Positions 28,201-41,500 of a DNA stretch of 64,000 nucleotides are shown one piece after another. The position numbers and the translations under genes were made by a program. Source of the DNA: Heterodera schachtii (taxonomy: Eukaryota; Nematoda; Chromadorea; Rhabditida; Heteroderidae); NCBI GenBank assembly GCA_023374025.1, contig SIJG01000003.1, positions 3,613,154-3,677,153 of the forward strand, in the 5' to 3' direction. A model generated the notes under the pieces. It worked only from the letters and a program-made list of their open reading frames with translations. It was not told the origin of the DNA and did not search any database. Positions within the stretch are counted from its first letter, which is position 1. Each line of letters begins with the position of its first letter.

Positions 28201-31200
28201 GAGAATGCCTTTACACTAAATTTGGCCACAGAATTCGGCAAACAAAAAATTTACATAGATTTAAAAAAATAAAAATTTTATCTCAATAATTACTATTTTA
28301 TGTTTTCTCTCAAGTCCTCAAAATTTGCCATCTTAAGCAACCGCGAACAAATCGTTTTATTTTTAATTTGCTTCTGGCGGCAATTATTGCTCCACAACTG
28401 GCATTTTTTACCGATAGAATTTTATTTTTTGCATTTAAAATATAAAGTTACCCTTTATTTTTAAATTTTCATTTTAAATTTATTTTATTTTCGTATAATT
28501 TTAGGTTTTTTATTTAATTTATTTTTTTGCCTACAAATTGTGCGTACACAATTTGTTGCATGTCCCGCTTCTTTTGGCAACCCAATAATGGGTCGGCTGC
28601 GCCCAATGGGCTTAATCCGGGGGCCCAACCATTTACCGCTGTTGCCATTGCTGCGGGCAATTTACCATCCCAGGCGGCACTGAACAGTGTGAGCAGAGCA
28701 ACAACCATCAAGCATTTCTAAATATGGGCCCATAAAATGTTTAATCTCCCTTTCGAGTGATAGCAATTAATTAATGGGATTAATTGGTCGCCGTAATATG
28801 TATCTGATTTATGATAATTGAATTTATTTATTCTTTTTACCGAGACCGAAAATTTCTCATTTCAAAATCGAGGGTTAAGTGATTTTTCCTTGAACTGTTT
28901 CCGACGGAGAATTTTGGTTTTATCGGGAACGAGAAATTTCTCGTCTCAAAATCAAAGCTTAAATGAAATTTTGATCGCGGTAGAATTTGACCTTTTTCAG
29001 TGCGAAAACCTCGGTATTTGAGAGTAAAGACGCAAAACCGGCAAAAAATAAATAAAAATAATGAAAGATGTTGATAGCCGCCTCCCCTCCCCAAACTCAA
29101 TAATGGCTATGGCTAATTAGCAGTCTTTTGCGCTCAACACAGAGTGCCATTCTTTTAATATTTTTGCCACGATTTTGACCGTTTAAAATTGCAGCAACAT
29201 CTCGCCAGCTTGCAACAGCAACAGCAACTGCTCGCCGTCTCCTCCCAGCAGCACCACCACCCGGCTGCGGCGGTGGCGCACCATCACCACCACCAGTTGC
29301 AGCAACAGCAACATCCAAACGTAGTCAGTGTTGCCGCGTTGCAGGCGGCACACGCTGCAGCAGCCATGGGCGGCACGCAACAGCCGGGCAGTGCCGGGGC
29401 GCAGCAGCTCCAATTAGGTAAAACAGCGGCGCGGGAAATAATGAATGCCAAAATCATAATGTGCTTATGTCGTGTGGAATTAACTATCCGTTACTTTTGA
29501 GTTATTAAGTTACAAATTTCGCTAAAATTTTCCCCGAGGAACGATATCGACATTAGTGGTAATTATCAAAAAGATCCATTAAAGCTCATAATTGGTCATT
29601 AAATTTTGGCCTTCGGCGGGTGGTAATCCTAAATTGATTAAAATGCCGACTGATCAAATCCCGGTCAATCACTTTACATATTCCATGCCATTTGCGAAGT
29701 GCTTTTTTTACTGCTAACCAGAGAAATCACCCATAAACCATTCCAGCCAGCCTAATGGCAGCCCATCAGCAGCAGCAGCATCCGCATGCCGTTGGCGCAG
29801 GTGGCATTTCGGCAGCCGGACTGCTCCAGCAGCAGTTGCAGCAGCAACAACTGCAGCAGCAACAACAACAACAACAGCAGCAGCTACAAAATGCCACAAA
29901 CGCCGTCACTGCTGCCACACAGCAGCATCCGATGGCGGCCGCATTTGCAGCGCAAGCACAACTCACAGCTGCCGCGGTTGCTGCAGCTGAAGCTTCTCAA
30001 CAGCAGCAGCAACACAACGCCAGCAACAACAACAGTGGCAACGCCAACAACATTGGCTCCGGCGCTATGGCAACTGTGCACACAACACTGCCAACCGCAA
30101 CAATTGCTGGCATTCCGTCAGCGAACGCGTTGCAACAGCAGCAACAACAACACCAGCAACAAGCAGCCGCTGCAGCTGCGCAACACCAACAACAACAGCA
30201 GCAACAGTTGGTTGTGTCCAGTCACCAACAACAGCAGCAACAACAAAACAATGCTGTTGCAACACAGCAACAACCTCCAGTCCAAGCTGTACAACCACTT
30301 CAGCAGCAGCAGACCGCAATCCCATCGTTGGCGTGGCCAATTTTTTATGTGAGAGAAAATTAAATTTTTCATTGAGCCGTTCATCAGTACTTTTTGAAAA
30401 TTATGGTCCTTTTCAGTTTGTTTTATGGGTAGGGTGAGGATTTTTAGTGACGGAAAGTGTTTTAAGAATAAGAAAGCCTTTCAGTTAAAATCTTTGAAAT
30501 TTGGGATTTTTTAAAGTTATTTCACAATCCTATTAAAATTTAAACCCTTTTAGAATGAAGGTGGTCTTATTTTAAGGTTTTTTGTGTGAAATTCCAAAGC
30601 TTCTGTGAGGCTTGCAAATTGCCTCTTTGTAGTTTGATCGGATACTGATTAGTCTGATCACATTTCGAAGGATAGGAGTTGAATATTTATTAAGCTGATC
30701 TTGAGTCCCACTCTCGACTCGAGAAAAGCCGAATTTGTGGGTATAGCCAGCATATCGGGTCTCGGCTTTTTAGTCTCGGTCTAGAGTAGCACTAACCATC
30801 AATTATATATTTCGCAATGCAAATAAATCCCCATTAATGTTTAGCCGATCGTGAATATCCCCTACTTCGACATCCCCACTTATCAACGCGTCAATTTGGA
30901 CGCGTTGCCGAGCGCAATGCCAAACGGAATGGATTTGCCGTTGCGCGACATCAACACGCTGCGGTTCTTCTTCAATTTTGGCGTCCAACATGCACGTGCC
31001 ATCCTCCTCAAACAGCACATCAGGTGCATTTTGAAGAATTTCGGCATTTTGAACGATAGATTTCAATTATTTTTTACTATTTATTATCATCGCAAATATT
31101 AAAATATTTGATTTTTAAATTAAAAATATTTACAGTTCACAAAATCAGCCAACACAGCAACAGCAGCAACAGTTGGCACTTCTTCAGCAGCAACAAAATG

Positions 31201-34200
31201 CCACAGGCATTGGGCAACAAACGGGCGGTGGCCAAGAGTAACTTTTGGCACTTTTTGAAAAAAAAATAAAATTTAAATAAACCGAATAAAAATTTAATGA
31301 TATTTGGCATACAATTTCCATGCTGCCCATCATTTAAATTGTTATTGTTTTTCCTTTTTGGAAGGCTCACCAATGAACAGCTTCAAATGCAACAGAAACT
31401 GATGGCTGCTCAACAACCAATGATGAAGTGGGTTTATTTATGTATATTAAATGCAAAATTATTTGTCTTTATGAAAAAATTTAAATAAAATATAAGTAAA
31501 AAATATAAATATAATTAAAAAGAAAATTTCAAAAAATAAAAATTGAAATATTTTCAAAATGCTTAAGGAAATTATAAAGCATGAGAGAATAAATTTAATA
31601 AATAAGCGATTAATTTCACTTTGTGCTTTGGACATAGGCTAGTGGTTTTTTTAAATCACTTTTTGGGCTAGAATGACTCCATTTCTTTGTGGAATTTCTC
31701 ACTGTTTTTGTCTGTTGATCATTACTTAAACCTATTGTATTCTCACGGGATGGGCACATCCATTGCCCCCCCCCCCCCCTCTTCACCACATGCGACCTTT
31801 TTGGCATTTTTGCAAATCGTCGTGTGCCATTTGCAGCGTGGGAACACCAACGGCGACAGTCGGGGACAATAACAACAACAATAGCAATACAAATGTCACT
31901 GTTGGCACAACTGATGGACAAACGGGCACAATTAGCAGCAATCAGCAAAATGTGGTGGTGAACACAGCCACCGCAACCCCAACGAGTTGCGTTGTTAGTG
32001 GCACGGCACAAAACATTGTTGTTGCTGCTGCGCAACAGCAACAAATGCCAACTTTTAATGCCGGTACAAACTCATCGACTGAGTGCAATGGCAATGTTCG
32101 ATAATTTGGCTTTTTAGCACAATGATGCTTTAGACCATTAATTGTGAAATTTCGCCTCCCAATTCTCCGGGCTTTGGGAATTGTCGATCTTTTCAAGTCA
32201 AACCTATTGAATTCGGGTGTAATTTATTTTGAAAAATTTGAGAAAATCGTGAAAATTTTCAAAATGTTTCCCGGCAATGTAACCAATCAATTTCTGTTTT
32301 CATTCTCGAACATTGCCAAAAGCATAGAAAAACCATTAGGCAATTATTCTGCCGGATTTGTACCGCTGTAAACAATTAGGAAGTGGTGGTGGTGTTGGCG
32401 CTGCTGGTCCCACATTCATTGGTCAAAATGCCATTGTTGGTGGCGCTTTTCGTCCCGTTTTTGCCACCGGTGGCACTGCCGGTGGTGCCGGCAATTGCAT
32501 TTTGTTGAGCCATCAGCAAGCGATGATGATGATGGGCATGGGCGGTGTTGGTGGTGTACCGCCGGCGGGTGGCGGGAGTGGATTGGTGGCCATAATTCCA
32601 CCTGGGGCAATGATGAACATGATGACGTCACCGGCTGGCACCAACAATCAATTAGGCGGTGGCATAAGTTCAGTCGGCACCGGCTCATTAATGAGTTCGG
32701 CACCATCTGCTGCTACGTCCACCTCAATGCCGATGATGTTGGCAATGCAAAGCAGCGGAATGCCAATGACGTCATTGGCAGGTTGTGCCGTCGTGGAAAA
32801 AATTCATTTCAAAATTAATTTAAATTATTTTAAATTAAATTAAAAAATGTCTGACAAATTGTGCCACCACAGGACAACAACTCCAACAGCAGCAAAATAG
32901 ACAACAAAATAGTGCGGGAAATGAAGAAGAATTGGTGGAAAAGAAAAATGTTAGAAAAATCACTGGAAGAAATAGCACAGCAAACAAAGAGAGTGGTAGT
33001 GGAGGAAAAGGAGAGGGAAATAGTGTGGGAAATGCACAACAGAAGGGAAAAAGACAAAATGAATTTGGAGGAGGATCAGCAGCAAATGGGAATAACAGCA
33101 GTAATATTGGCAATGGCAACAATGAAATTAACACTAATAGTAATAATAGCGGTGGTGGCGGCTGGGGAATTGTTGGAGAAGACGAAGGCGAACCGCCACC
33201 ACCACAAACGCCGCAGCAATTAGAGATAATTAGCAATAACAGCAGCGGTGGGAGGTGTGCCGAAAAGAGAAAAAATAAAAAAAAAAACTATTTTAAAAAA
33301 TCAAAAATTATTTAAATATTGTAGATCCGAAATCTCGTCACAAAAAAATTCATTATAAAATAAATAAAAATTTAAAGGAATTTTCTAGAAAAATAAATTT
33401 GGACAATTTAAAAACACAAATCACTAAGATTTTTCCATTTTTACCAAATTATTTAATTACAGCAGATCCAAAATCTCGTCTCAAAAATTCAGTAAAATAA
33501 ATTAAATTGAATTTAAATTAAAGGAATTTCTCAGGAAAAATAAATTTACAAAAGAAAAAAAAAACAAATCATTAAATTTTTTACATTTTTCCCATGTTCT
33601 GAATAAATCGTTGAGTCCTAAAATTAGTATAATAATTGTTTTAACAATTTTTTAATAATAATTAATTCAGGGCACAAAATGATGCGCTCGCAATTGCTTC
33701 GCAATTGGAAAAATCGGCCTCCGCTGGTGCCACCGGCGGCGCAACGGCCCAACAATTGCTGCAACAAGTCGGACTTGGCGGAGCCGGAGCACAAAATGCG
33801 TTGCAAATGAATCAATTGGTGAGTGGGATACACTCAGCCGGGATTGAAAGGGTCGGCTTAATCTCGAGCTTTTTGAGAGTCGAGAGAGACGGGAATGGGA
33901 TTTTCTGTCATTGACTCTCAAGGAACAGTGCTCGGTTCTTTCGTCTCGAAAATTTCGTTCTCAAACGACCATTTCTTAATTAAAATCAAATTGTGTATTA
34001 TGATAATATATTGTATATTAAATAGAGATCGAATATGGGTCGGATCTGCATACGGATTTTTACGGGCCAGTAACCCGTACTCTTTTCGAGCGATACGGAT
34101 TTTACGGGCTTTTATTAGCCCGTAAGTCCGTATCCATATTGATACCCATCCCCCCCTTATTTGTATTTTCGAAAAACTTTCGTTCTCTAATATTAATTTG

Positions 34201-35520
34201 CCTAATTTATTGCTTAGGCTGCAATGATGAATGCATCAACCCAACATCAGCAGCAACAGAAATGCGCACTTGCAATTGGCACGGTTGTAGCCGGGGGCGA
34301 TGTTTCGGCTGAAAATGGCACTGGACAAGGCGCCATTGGTTGGTTGGCATTTTTCCCCGGGCTATTTTTCTTTTTGTATCATTTGTTCAAAAATGTGGGA
34401 TATGAAAATTACGGTAGTTTTACGGTATCATGCTATAAAGCAAAAAATGTGGGATATGAAAATTACGGTAGTTTTACGGGGTACACCCCAAAACGTCGCC
34501 GCCGAAACGTCGCCGCCGTAACGTCGCCGCCGAAACGTCGCCGGACAAAACGTCGCCAGCCCGAAACGTCGCCGGGACATAATGTCGCCGCAAAAAAAAA
34601 ATAAAAAATTTTCAAAATTTCAAAAAAAACAAAAAGTTTTTAGCTTTTTGAAAATCTAAGTTTAAAAAAAAAAAAAACTAAATTTGCTGAATTTCCGGGG
34701 AAAAAAGCAAAAAACTTGAAAATTTTTTAAAAATTTTCATGAATTTTCTTGATAAAAAATTTTTTTTGAATTTTTCTAGAATTTTTTTCGTATTAAGCTA
34801 GCTAACTAAATTTTTGACAATTTTTCTAAGTTTTTTTCTAAAATTTAAAAAAAAAATTTTGCGGCGACGTTATTTCCCGGCGACGTTTCGGACCGGCGAC
34901 GTTTTGTCCGGCGACGTTTCGGCGGCGACGTTACGGCGGCGACGTTTCGGCGGCGACGTTTTTTCCTGGTCCGAGTTTTACGGTATCTGCTAAAAGCATT
35001 TTTTTTTGTTCAGTTGCGGCCCAATTGCGACAACAGCAGCAACAAGCACAACAACAACAGCAACATCAGCAAAATGCGCAACTGACATCGAATACAATGC
35101 AACAGTTGTTGCTGCAACAGCACCAACAGAATTTGGCTGCTGCGCTGGCCCAACAACAACAGCAGCAACAAGTACAACAACAACACAATGCCAACGAGGT
35201 GGAAAAAAAATATGGCATTTAAAATATCAATATGGGAAAATTTTAAAACCATTTGGTGGCAGAGCATTGAGTTCATACAAAAAACAAAAAAACAGGGGGG
35301 GGGGGGGGGGGGAGGTCGTAGCGAAGAGGAAAAGAGCGTTTCTGAAAAGTGGTTAATTTCTTAACAAAATTATTTAAAAATTCTTAAAATTTCTCCTCGG
35401 CACTGCCGGACCCCCCACCCCCCCCTGCCTGTTCCTCAAAAATTTTTTTTTTTGAAAAAAGCGTTTTCTTTTTGTTCAGCTCTTGCGCCAACATCAGCAA
35501 CAGTTGCTGCAGCAACAATT

Positions 35521-35551
<31 letters not shown>

Positions 35552-38500
35552 ATTGCCAATTCAAATGCCGCAAGCAATGCCAACACCAACGGCACGTCAA
35601 TGTCTGGTACGCCGACCACAAACTCGACCCCGAACCATGTTGTACAAAACGGGGGAAATGGCGGGGCTGGTGCCATCAACGGAACAACTTCAAACACTGG
35701 CGGAAATGGGGGAAGCAACAATAACATTAACGGCAATGGCACAGCAAGTAATAATGCACAAGGTTGGCACGAAGATGCCAAAAGAGCGGGAAAAGCATGG
35801 CATTCCATCCCTAAGAAATTTGTTTTTTCCATGTTTTTTAGGTTAAGGGTTTCAGAGCAGAATAAATTGCGATACTGTATCCTGGCTACTGTAATGTGTT
35901 GACTGCAATTCTCCCCCCCCCCCTTCGCCTAGCCCAAAAATACCAGGGACATATTTATGTTAATTCTTTTAATTAATTAAGAATAAAATTTGAATTTTAT
36001 TTTATTATGATTCACTTCTACAGGAGGGTACTGTATTTGCGAATTTTTGTAGATGAGCGTTTTCGTGGCTCCGCCAACAGTACGCCGCAGTCCAACGGTG
36101 GCACAAATGGAGGCCGTGGCAGTGTCAACGAGCATCAGTTGGCCAATTCGGCATCCCCGAAATCATCAACTGCCGTGCCGGTGGACCCCGCACCACGGAA
36201 ACAGTCCCATGCTTCCATCGTGAATTCTATGAATGTAAAAGAAAAATTATTCCTTAAATTAATTTTTTAATTACCCATTCCTAAATTCTCAATTATTTTT
36301 TTAAGTAAACTGATAATTAATAATACATCATTGTCTTTTTTGACAGGTTGAATACGGCGAAATGAAGCAGCGTGTGATGGCCGCAATGCGCTCGCCGGAC
36401 CCAATGAATGATGAGCTGCAGAAACGGATGGTCGAAATAGTCGCCAACATTAACACGGTGTCCATGGCGGCAACCGCAGCAGTGGGCGGAGGAGGGGGAG
36501 ATGGTGAGAAAAGCGGCAAAAGCAATCAATAAAACCAAGCCCTAGGCAGAAAAAATTTCGCAGGGGAGGCAGAATCCGAAGCCTTATGTTGCTCTTGGGC
36601 AAAAAATTTTTCTCCGGTGTTTTTTTAAAATTTCAGCGCCGAAGAGCAAAAAACAGGGATTTGTAGCCGTTTTTGCGCCAAAAAGGGCTATTTTTGCCAT
36701 TTTGGGGTCAGATTTCAAAATATAAGGTAAAATGGGGTCCGACAGTGCCGAGGCGCCGCCGGCAATCTTTTTTGAACTTTTAATGCATTTTATTAAGAAA
36801 TTTGATTAAAATTTTTTAAAAATTGCCACTTTTTCCTGGAGAAATTTTTGCTTTTTATTTACGGGGGGGGGGGGAGGGAATCCTCCCTTTCTCTCCCCCC
36901 CTGGCTACGGGCCTGAATAAAATATTAAATGGAAAATCAAATAATCAAGAAAATTTTAAGCTAAGCTAAATTTTCTTTTTTTAAGTGTATCTCATTTTGG
37001 AATTTAAGGATTTAAGTGCTTAAAATTTCTATATAAATATTTAAAATCATTATTAAAACTCATAAAATTTTGGTTAATTTTATTAAATCTTCGTAATTAT
37101 ATTTAATTAAAATAAAAAATAAAACTTTATTTTTGCTTTAATTTATTAAACATTAGTAATTATATTTATTTAAAATTTAAAAAAATATATTTTTGCTAAT
37201 TTAAATAATTTTCATAAGTTTGGCATAACTTTTTTAAGCCTTTAAGAAGCATGTTTTAATGTTTATAGGCAACGATAGTTGTGGTGGTGGTGGTGGTGGT
37301 GGAGGCGGTTTGATTCTTATGAATGCTTCAGGGCCCGGCGGCGGTTGCGCGGGCGCCCAAATAACGCCAACTCCGGCGCTGATTCACCAACAGCACTATC
37401 ACCAGTTGCTGCAACAACAGTTGTTACAGCAACAGCTTCAATTCCAGCAACAACAGCAGAACAATGCTTCTGCTCTTGGCAACAACAACAACAACAACAA
37501 CAATATTTTGGTGAGTGTCGCTGCCACGCCGCAATTAATGCACATTAATTGGCACTAATTAGCTCGATACAAAAAAATGTCACACTCATTAACGGCACAA
37601 TAAAAATAGCGAATTACCATAAATTTTGGTCTTGTCCCAGCAGTTTCCTGGATTTCTAAAACTTTTTTGATACTCGGTACCAAACTACTTTAATTTTTTT
37701 AGCATCGGCCGTTGGCCAACGGCACTGCAGCCTTTCAAGCAGTACAGCAACTTCATTCCCCTGCACCGCAACAGAACCATCAGCAATTGGTCCAGTTCTC
37801 CACCGCGAATACCAACAACAACAGTAACGGCAACAACAACAATGTTGCTGCCGAACTGCTCCAAATACCAGTCACAACCGTAAACGGCGGGGAGTGCAAT
37901 GGCAATGTCAACGGGGCCGAAACGGTGCCAACATTGTTGACTGCTACTGAAATGCACTACACGGAGACATTCAGCCGGAACAACAGCAACAGCAGCATTG
38001 CCGAGCTGAACCAACAACAGCAACAACAACAGCAGCAGCAGCAACGGTTGCAATTACAGCAGCAACAACAACAGCAGCAACGTGCGAGAAGTGCAGCGCA
38101 ACTGCAACAACAACTACAGCTGCAGCAGCAGGCAACAGAGTTTGAAGTTGGCATTGGACTGAACCAGCGGCGCAAGAGCGGCGTGTACATGCTGGGAAGT
38201 GAGTTGTGCTGCTGTTTCTTATATTGATATAATATTTTGGACCACTGATTTGTGATTTGCTAGTCTTGCTTGAAATAAATTTCAATTATTAACAATTTTT
38301 AGGCCTTTAAAATTTTTATTTCTTTTTAAATTTACATTGAATATGAAATAATTAGGCAGGGACTGTTCCCAGAGGGGAGATGTTACGTCGTACCCCCCCC
38401 CCCCCCTCCCCAAGACCCCCTGAATTTTGAATGGAAAAATCGTTTTTTTTTGTTGTTGAAAATTTCCGAATTTCTTATTAGCACCTCCTCGAAAGTTCTC

Positions 38501-41500
38501 ATTCACCCAAATTTCCATAAAAATTGATAAATTCTTTTCTAAAAAACCTAAATTAGCATTGAAAAAACGCCGCAAAAAGTGGCGCGTATTCACCTTCAAT
38601 ATGCTAATTTGTCAATAAGCAAAACCAACCACAAATCACTAAAAATTTGCTTTTTAAATCGCTATTGATCAGTAGTGATCATTGTTTTTCCTCCTTGTTC
38701 AGACATGAACGGCAAGGAGCAACAGGACATCAAACCCGCACTGAACGGCGGTGTTTTAGTTGGTGCTGCTGGTGGTAGTGGTGGTGGCGGTGGTGCTGCT
38801 GTTGCGGGTACTGCTTGCCCTCCTCCCGTTGCTGCTGCTGCACCAAATGCGGCGGCATTCTCCGCCTCAAACAGTGCTACCGCGACCGTTGCCGCAACCA
38901 ACACACCGATGTCGACCAGCGTGATGATGAACTTCATGAACAACATGTTGACTACGGCCAAGTCCACATTGCAGGGCCAAGGCGTAGCTGTGTTCTACGA
39001 CCAAAACGGACTTCCGGTAGAAAAAAAATCGGCATTACCATAGCCATGCGCTTTTATTTTTAATAACCGATTGATTAGAAAATTAAAAATAAATTAATAA
39101 AAAAAGGTTTTATTTCTTTGTATCACGGTAGCTATAAGTGCTCTCAAACCGTAAGATTTTTAAAAGCCAGAAAATTTTAAATTGTTCTCCAATCTGATAA
39201 TTTTTTTTAAATGTAGAAAAATCTTTGGTCAAAAATATTCAACATTTCTTCTTTTTTATTGTAAAACTTTTTTTTATTTGAATGTTTTTCTGACGGATTT
39301 ATAAAATGCGCATGGGTGGCGTATTTATAAACTCATTAGCATCTCTCTGATTTGTGGGTAAAGTAGTCCCGGCCTCGACCTTTGTTCTAGTTTCCAAATC
39401 CAACCCTGAGAACACTCAACAAATTACATCGAAGCTCATCAATTAAAATAGAATCAGAAATTTTTTTCAAGTAATTTGAAACTAATTAACTGTAATTGTA
39501 ATTCGATTGGTTCAGATTGATTATTCTTCGCGCCCAATCGATCCAATTTTCCGCAAGGCGCGCAGTGAGGTGACATCGGTCAGCAGCAGTCATTTGCCCA
39601 GTGGCACACAGACATTGGCACAAGGTGTGTTAGAATATTTAAAAAGAACGTTATTTTGTGGCATTTGCCATTTTGACTATATTTCGTCATATTTTATGCT
39701 TCGGCACAATATTTTTCATAATGAGCGGCCAGAATACTCTCGGTGTCTGACTCTCTTTTTAACGCATTAGCCTTTATCCCTTTAGCCCAAACTTAAGCTT
39801 TTGAAATATCTTATATTAGTAGCATTTCTAATTAGGCTGTATATTTAACATCCGCCTTAAATGTCTTGCCCAATTAGCTTTTGTCACATAATTAGCTCTT
39901 TTTCGGTTTTTAGAATTTTCTTAAAGAATTCTAAGCATGGCATATTCCTATACCAGAGAAATCCCTATAAAAGCTCACCTTTTTAATTTAAAAATTTTAT
40001 TTTATTTCCTCCAAAACATTTTTAAAAATTATTATTTTTAATTTCCTTTTTCTTTAGCCAATAGTGCGTCCGCCGACGGCACACAACCCCAGTTGGTGTC
40101 CACCAATGCCAGCGGGGACCTGGGCTTCCTCAGTCGAACCTGTCTGATCGGCATTTCAAATGCTAGCGCCGGCGGTGGTGGTGGTGCAGACGCCCGTCGC
40201 GGATCAATCAGCGGCAACGGTTCCGTGACATTGGCGGCGTCCGCCGCGGCACAACCGCAACAATCAGCAGCAGCAGTTGCCGCGGTGCCGATGGCCAGCC
40301 TTTACCCGGGCAATTTGACGCCGCAACAATTACAACAGCAGTACCTGCAACTGCAACAGAAGCACCACCAGTTGCAGCAGTACCACCAGCAACAACAACA
40401 GCTGAAACATGAGGGTGCCGGCGGCGACGGCAGAGCCGGCTCAGCCGAAGCAGTTGCCACGATCACAGCGACGTCCATATCGTCGGCTGCGACTACGTCC
40501 GGCAACAATGCCGAAAGTGAGTGCCGATTATTAACCACACAAATCTAAATAAGAAATATATTATATAAGGGTCAAGGGCATGGCTAAAGGGGTGAGCTGA
40601 GGAGGGCTAAAGCCCTCCCGCCTCGCTACACCCCACCCCCCCCCCCCCGAAATCAAAAAATTCAGCGAGAACTAGGTTTAAAAAAAATAAAAGCAGAAAT
40701 AATATATTGTTTAAACAAACAAAGCATTAACATTTAATTGTAAATTACTATAAATAATCAAGAAACAGATCTCCCAATTTGGGATTTCAAAAAAAAAATA
40801 CACCCCTAAGAATCGAATTTTTGAATTCCCCCCCCCCTCCCCCCGAAGCCAAGGGTCTGAACAAAAGCCAGAAATTTTAACAGAATTATAATTCCAAAAA
40901 TTTGCGTGTAGACGATTCAATTCGAATGACACGCAAGCGCTTGTTGGACGCGACCGGCGGCTCACCGACGGCACGTGTTGCGCCCGACTCGGACATTGAA
41001 ATTGTGGAGGAAAGCGGCGGTGTGGCGGCGCACCGTCGGCCCACCATGCCAGCCGGAGCTGGCCAACAACACCTGCAGCAGCAGCAGCGCAATACGCCAA
41101 GCATTGTGGTCGAACTGGATCCAATGTGCCAACAGCAGGACGAGAGCCAAGGCGCCGCTGGTTGTGCCGAGAATCAGCGCCAGCAGAACACCGCAGCGGA
41201 ACCAAGGCAATAAAGCGTACAACACCCGCACCACATTCACCAGAAAATTGGCCATTTCCTTCCTTCCCCAAATCCCTGGAAAGAATAATTGGGTGATTAG
41301 CCGGGCAATTAGTTTAAGCCACTACTCCAGAAATATTGGGCCATTAGAGCCTCCTTCCACTTCCTTTGTTTGAATATTTATTTCATGATACCCGCATTTT
41401 TCTGAAATTCATCACTCAACACCAAAAAAAAGAACCTAAAAAGCTTAATTTCAGCAGTTCCTCCAACCAACAGCAACAAACAGCGCTTCATTTCGGCTCA

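Larger units (their letters stand above)
27515..29194 (+). other. Gene 1 intron 2 content
   Basis: The intron is AT-rich with a CT-rich stretch at about 27840-28050 and the possible alternative exon at 28560. Two diverged direct copies (about 28840-28900 and 28925-28975) share a GAGA..GAAATTTCTC / TCAAAATC core. Nothing else was recognised. Confidence 0.5.

Noticed and set aside
29714..30384. Minus-strand Cys- or Leu-rich frames opposite the polyQ exon
   Set aside because: They are the complement of CAG/CAA repeats.
32835..33236. Minus-strand Ser/Pro/Leu-rich frame opposite gene 1 exon 11
   Set aside because: It is a shadow of the plus-strand exon, which has correct splice phases.
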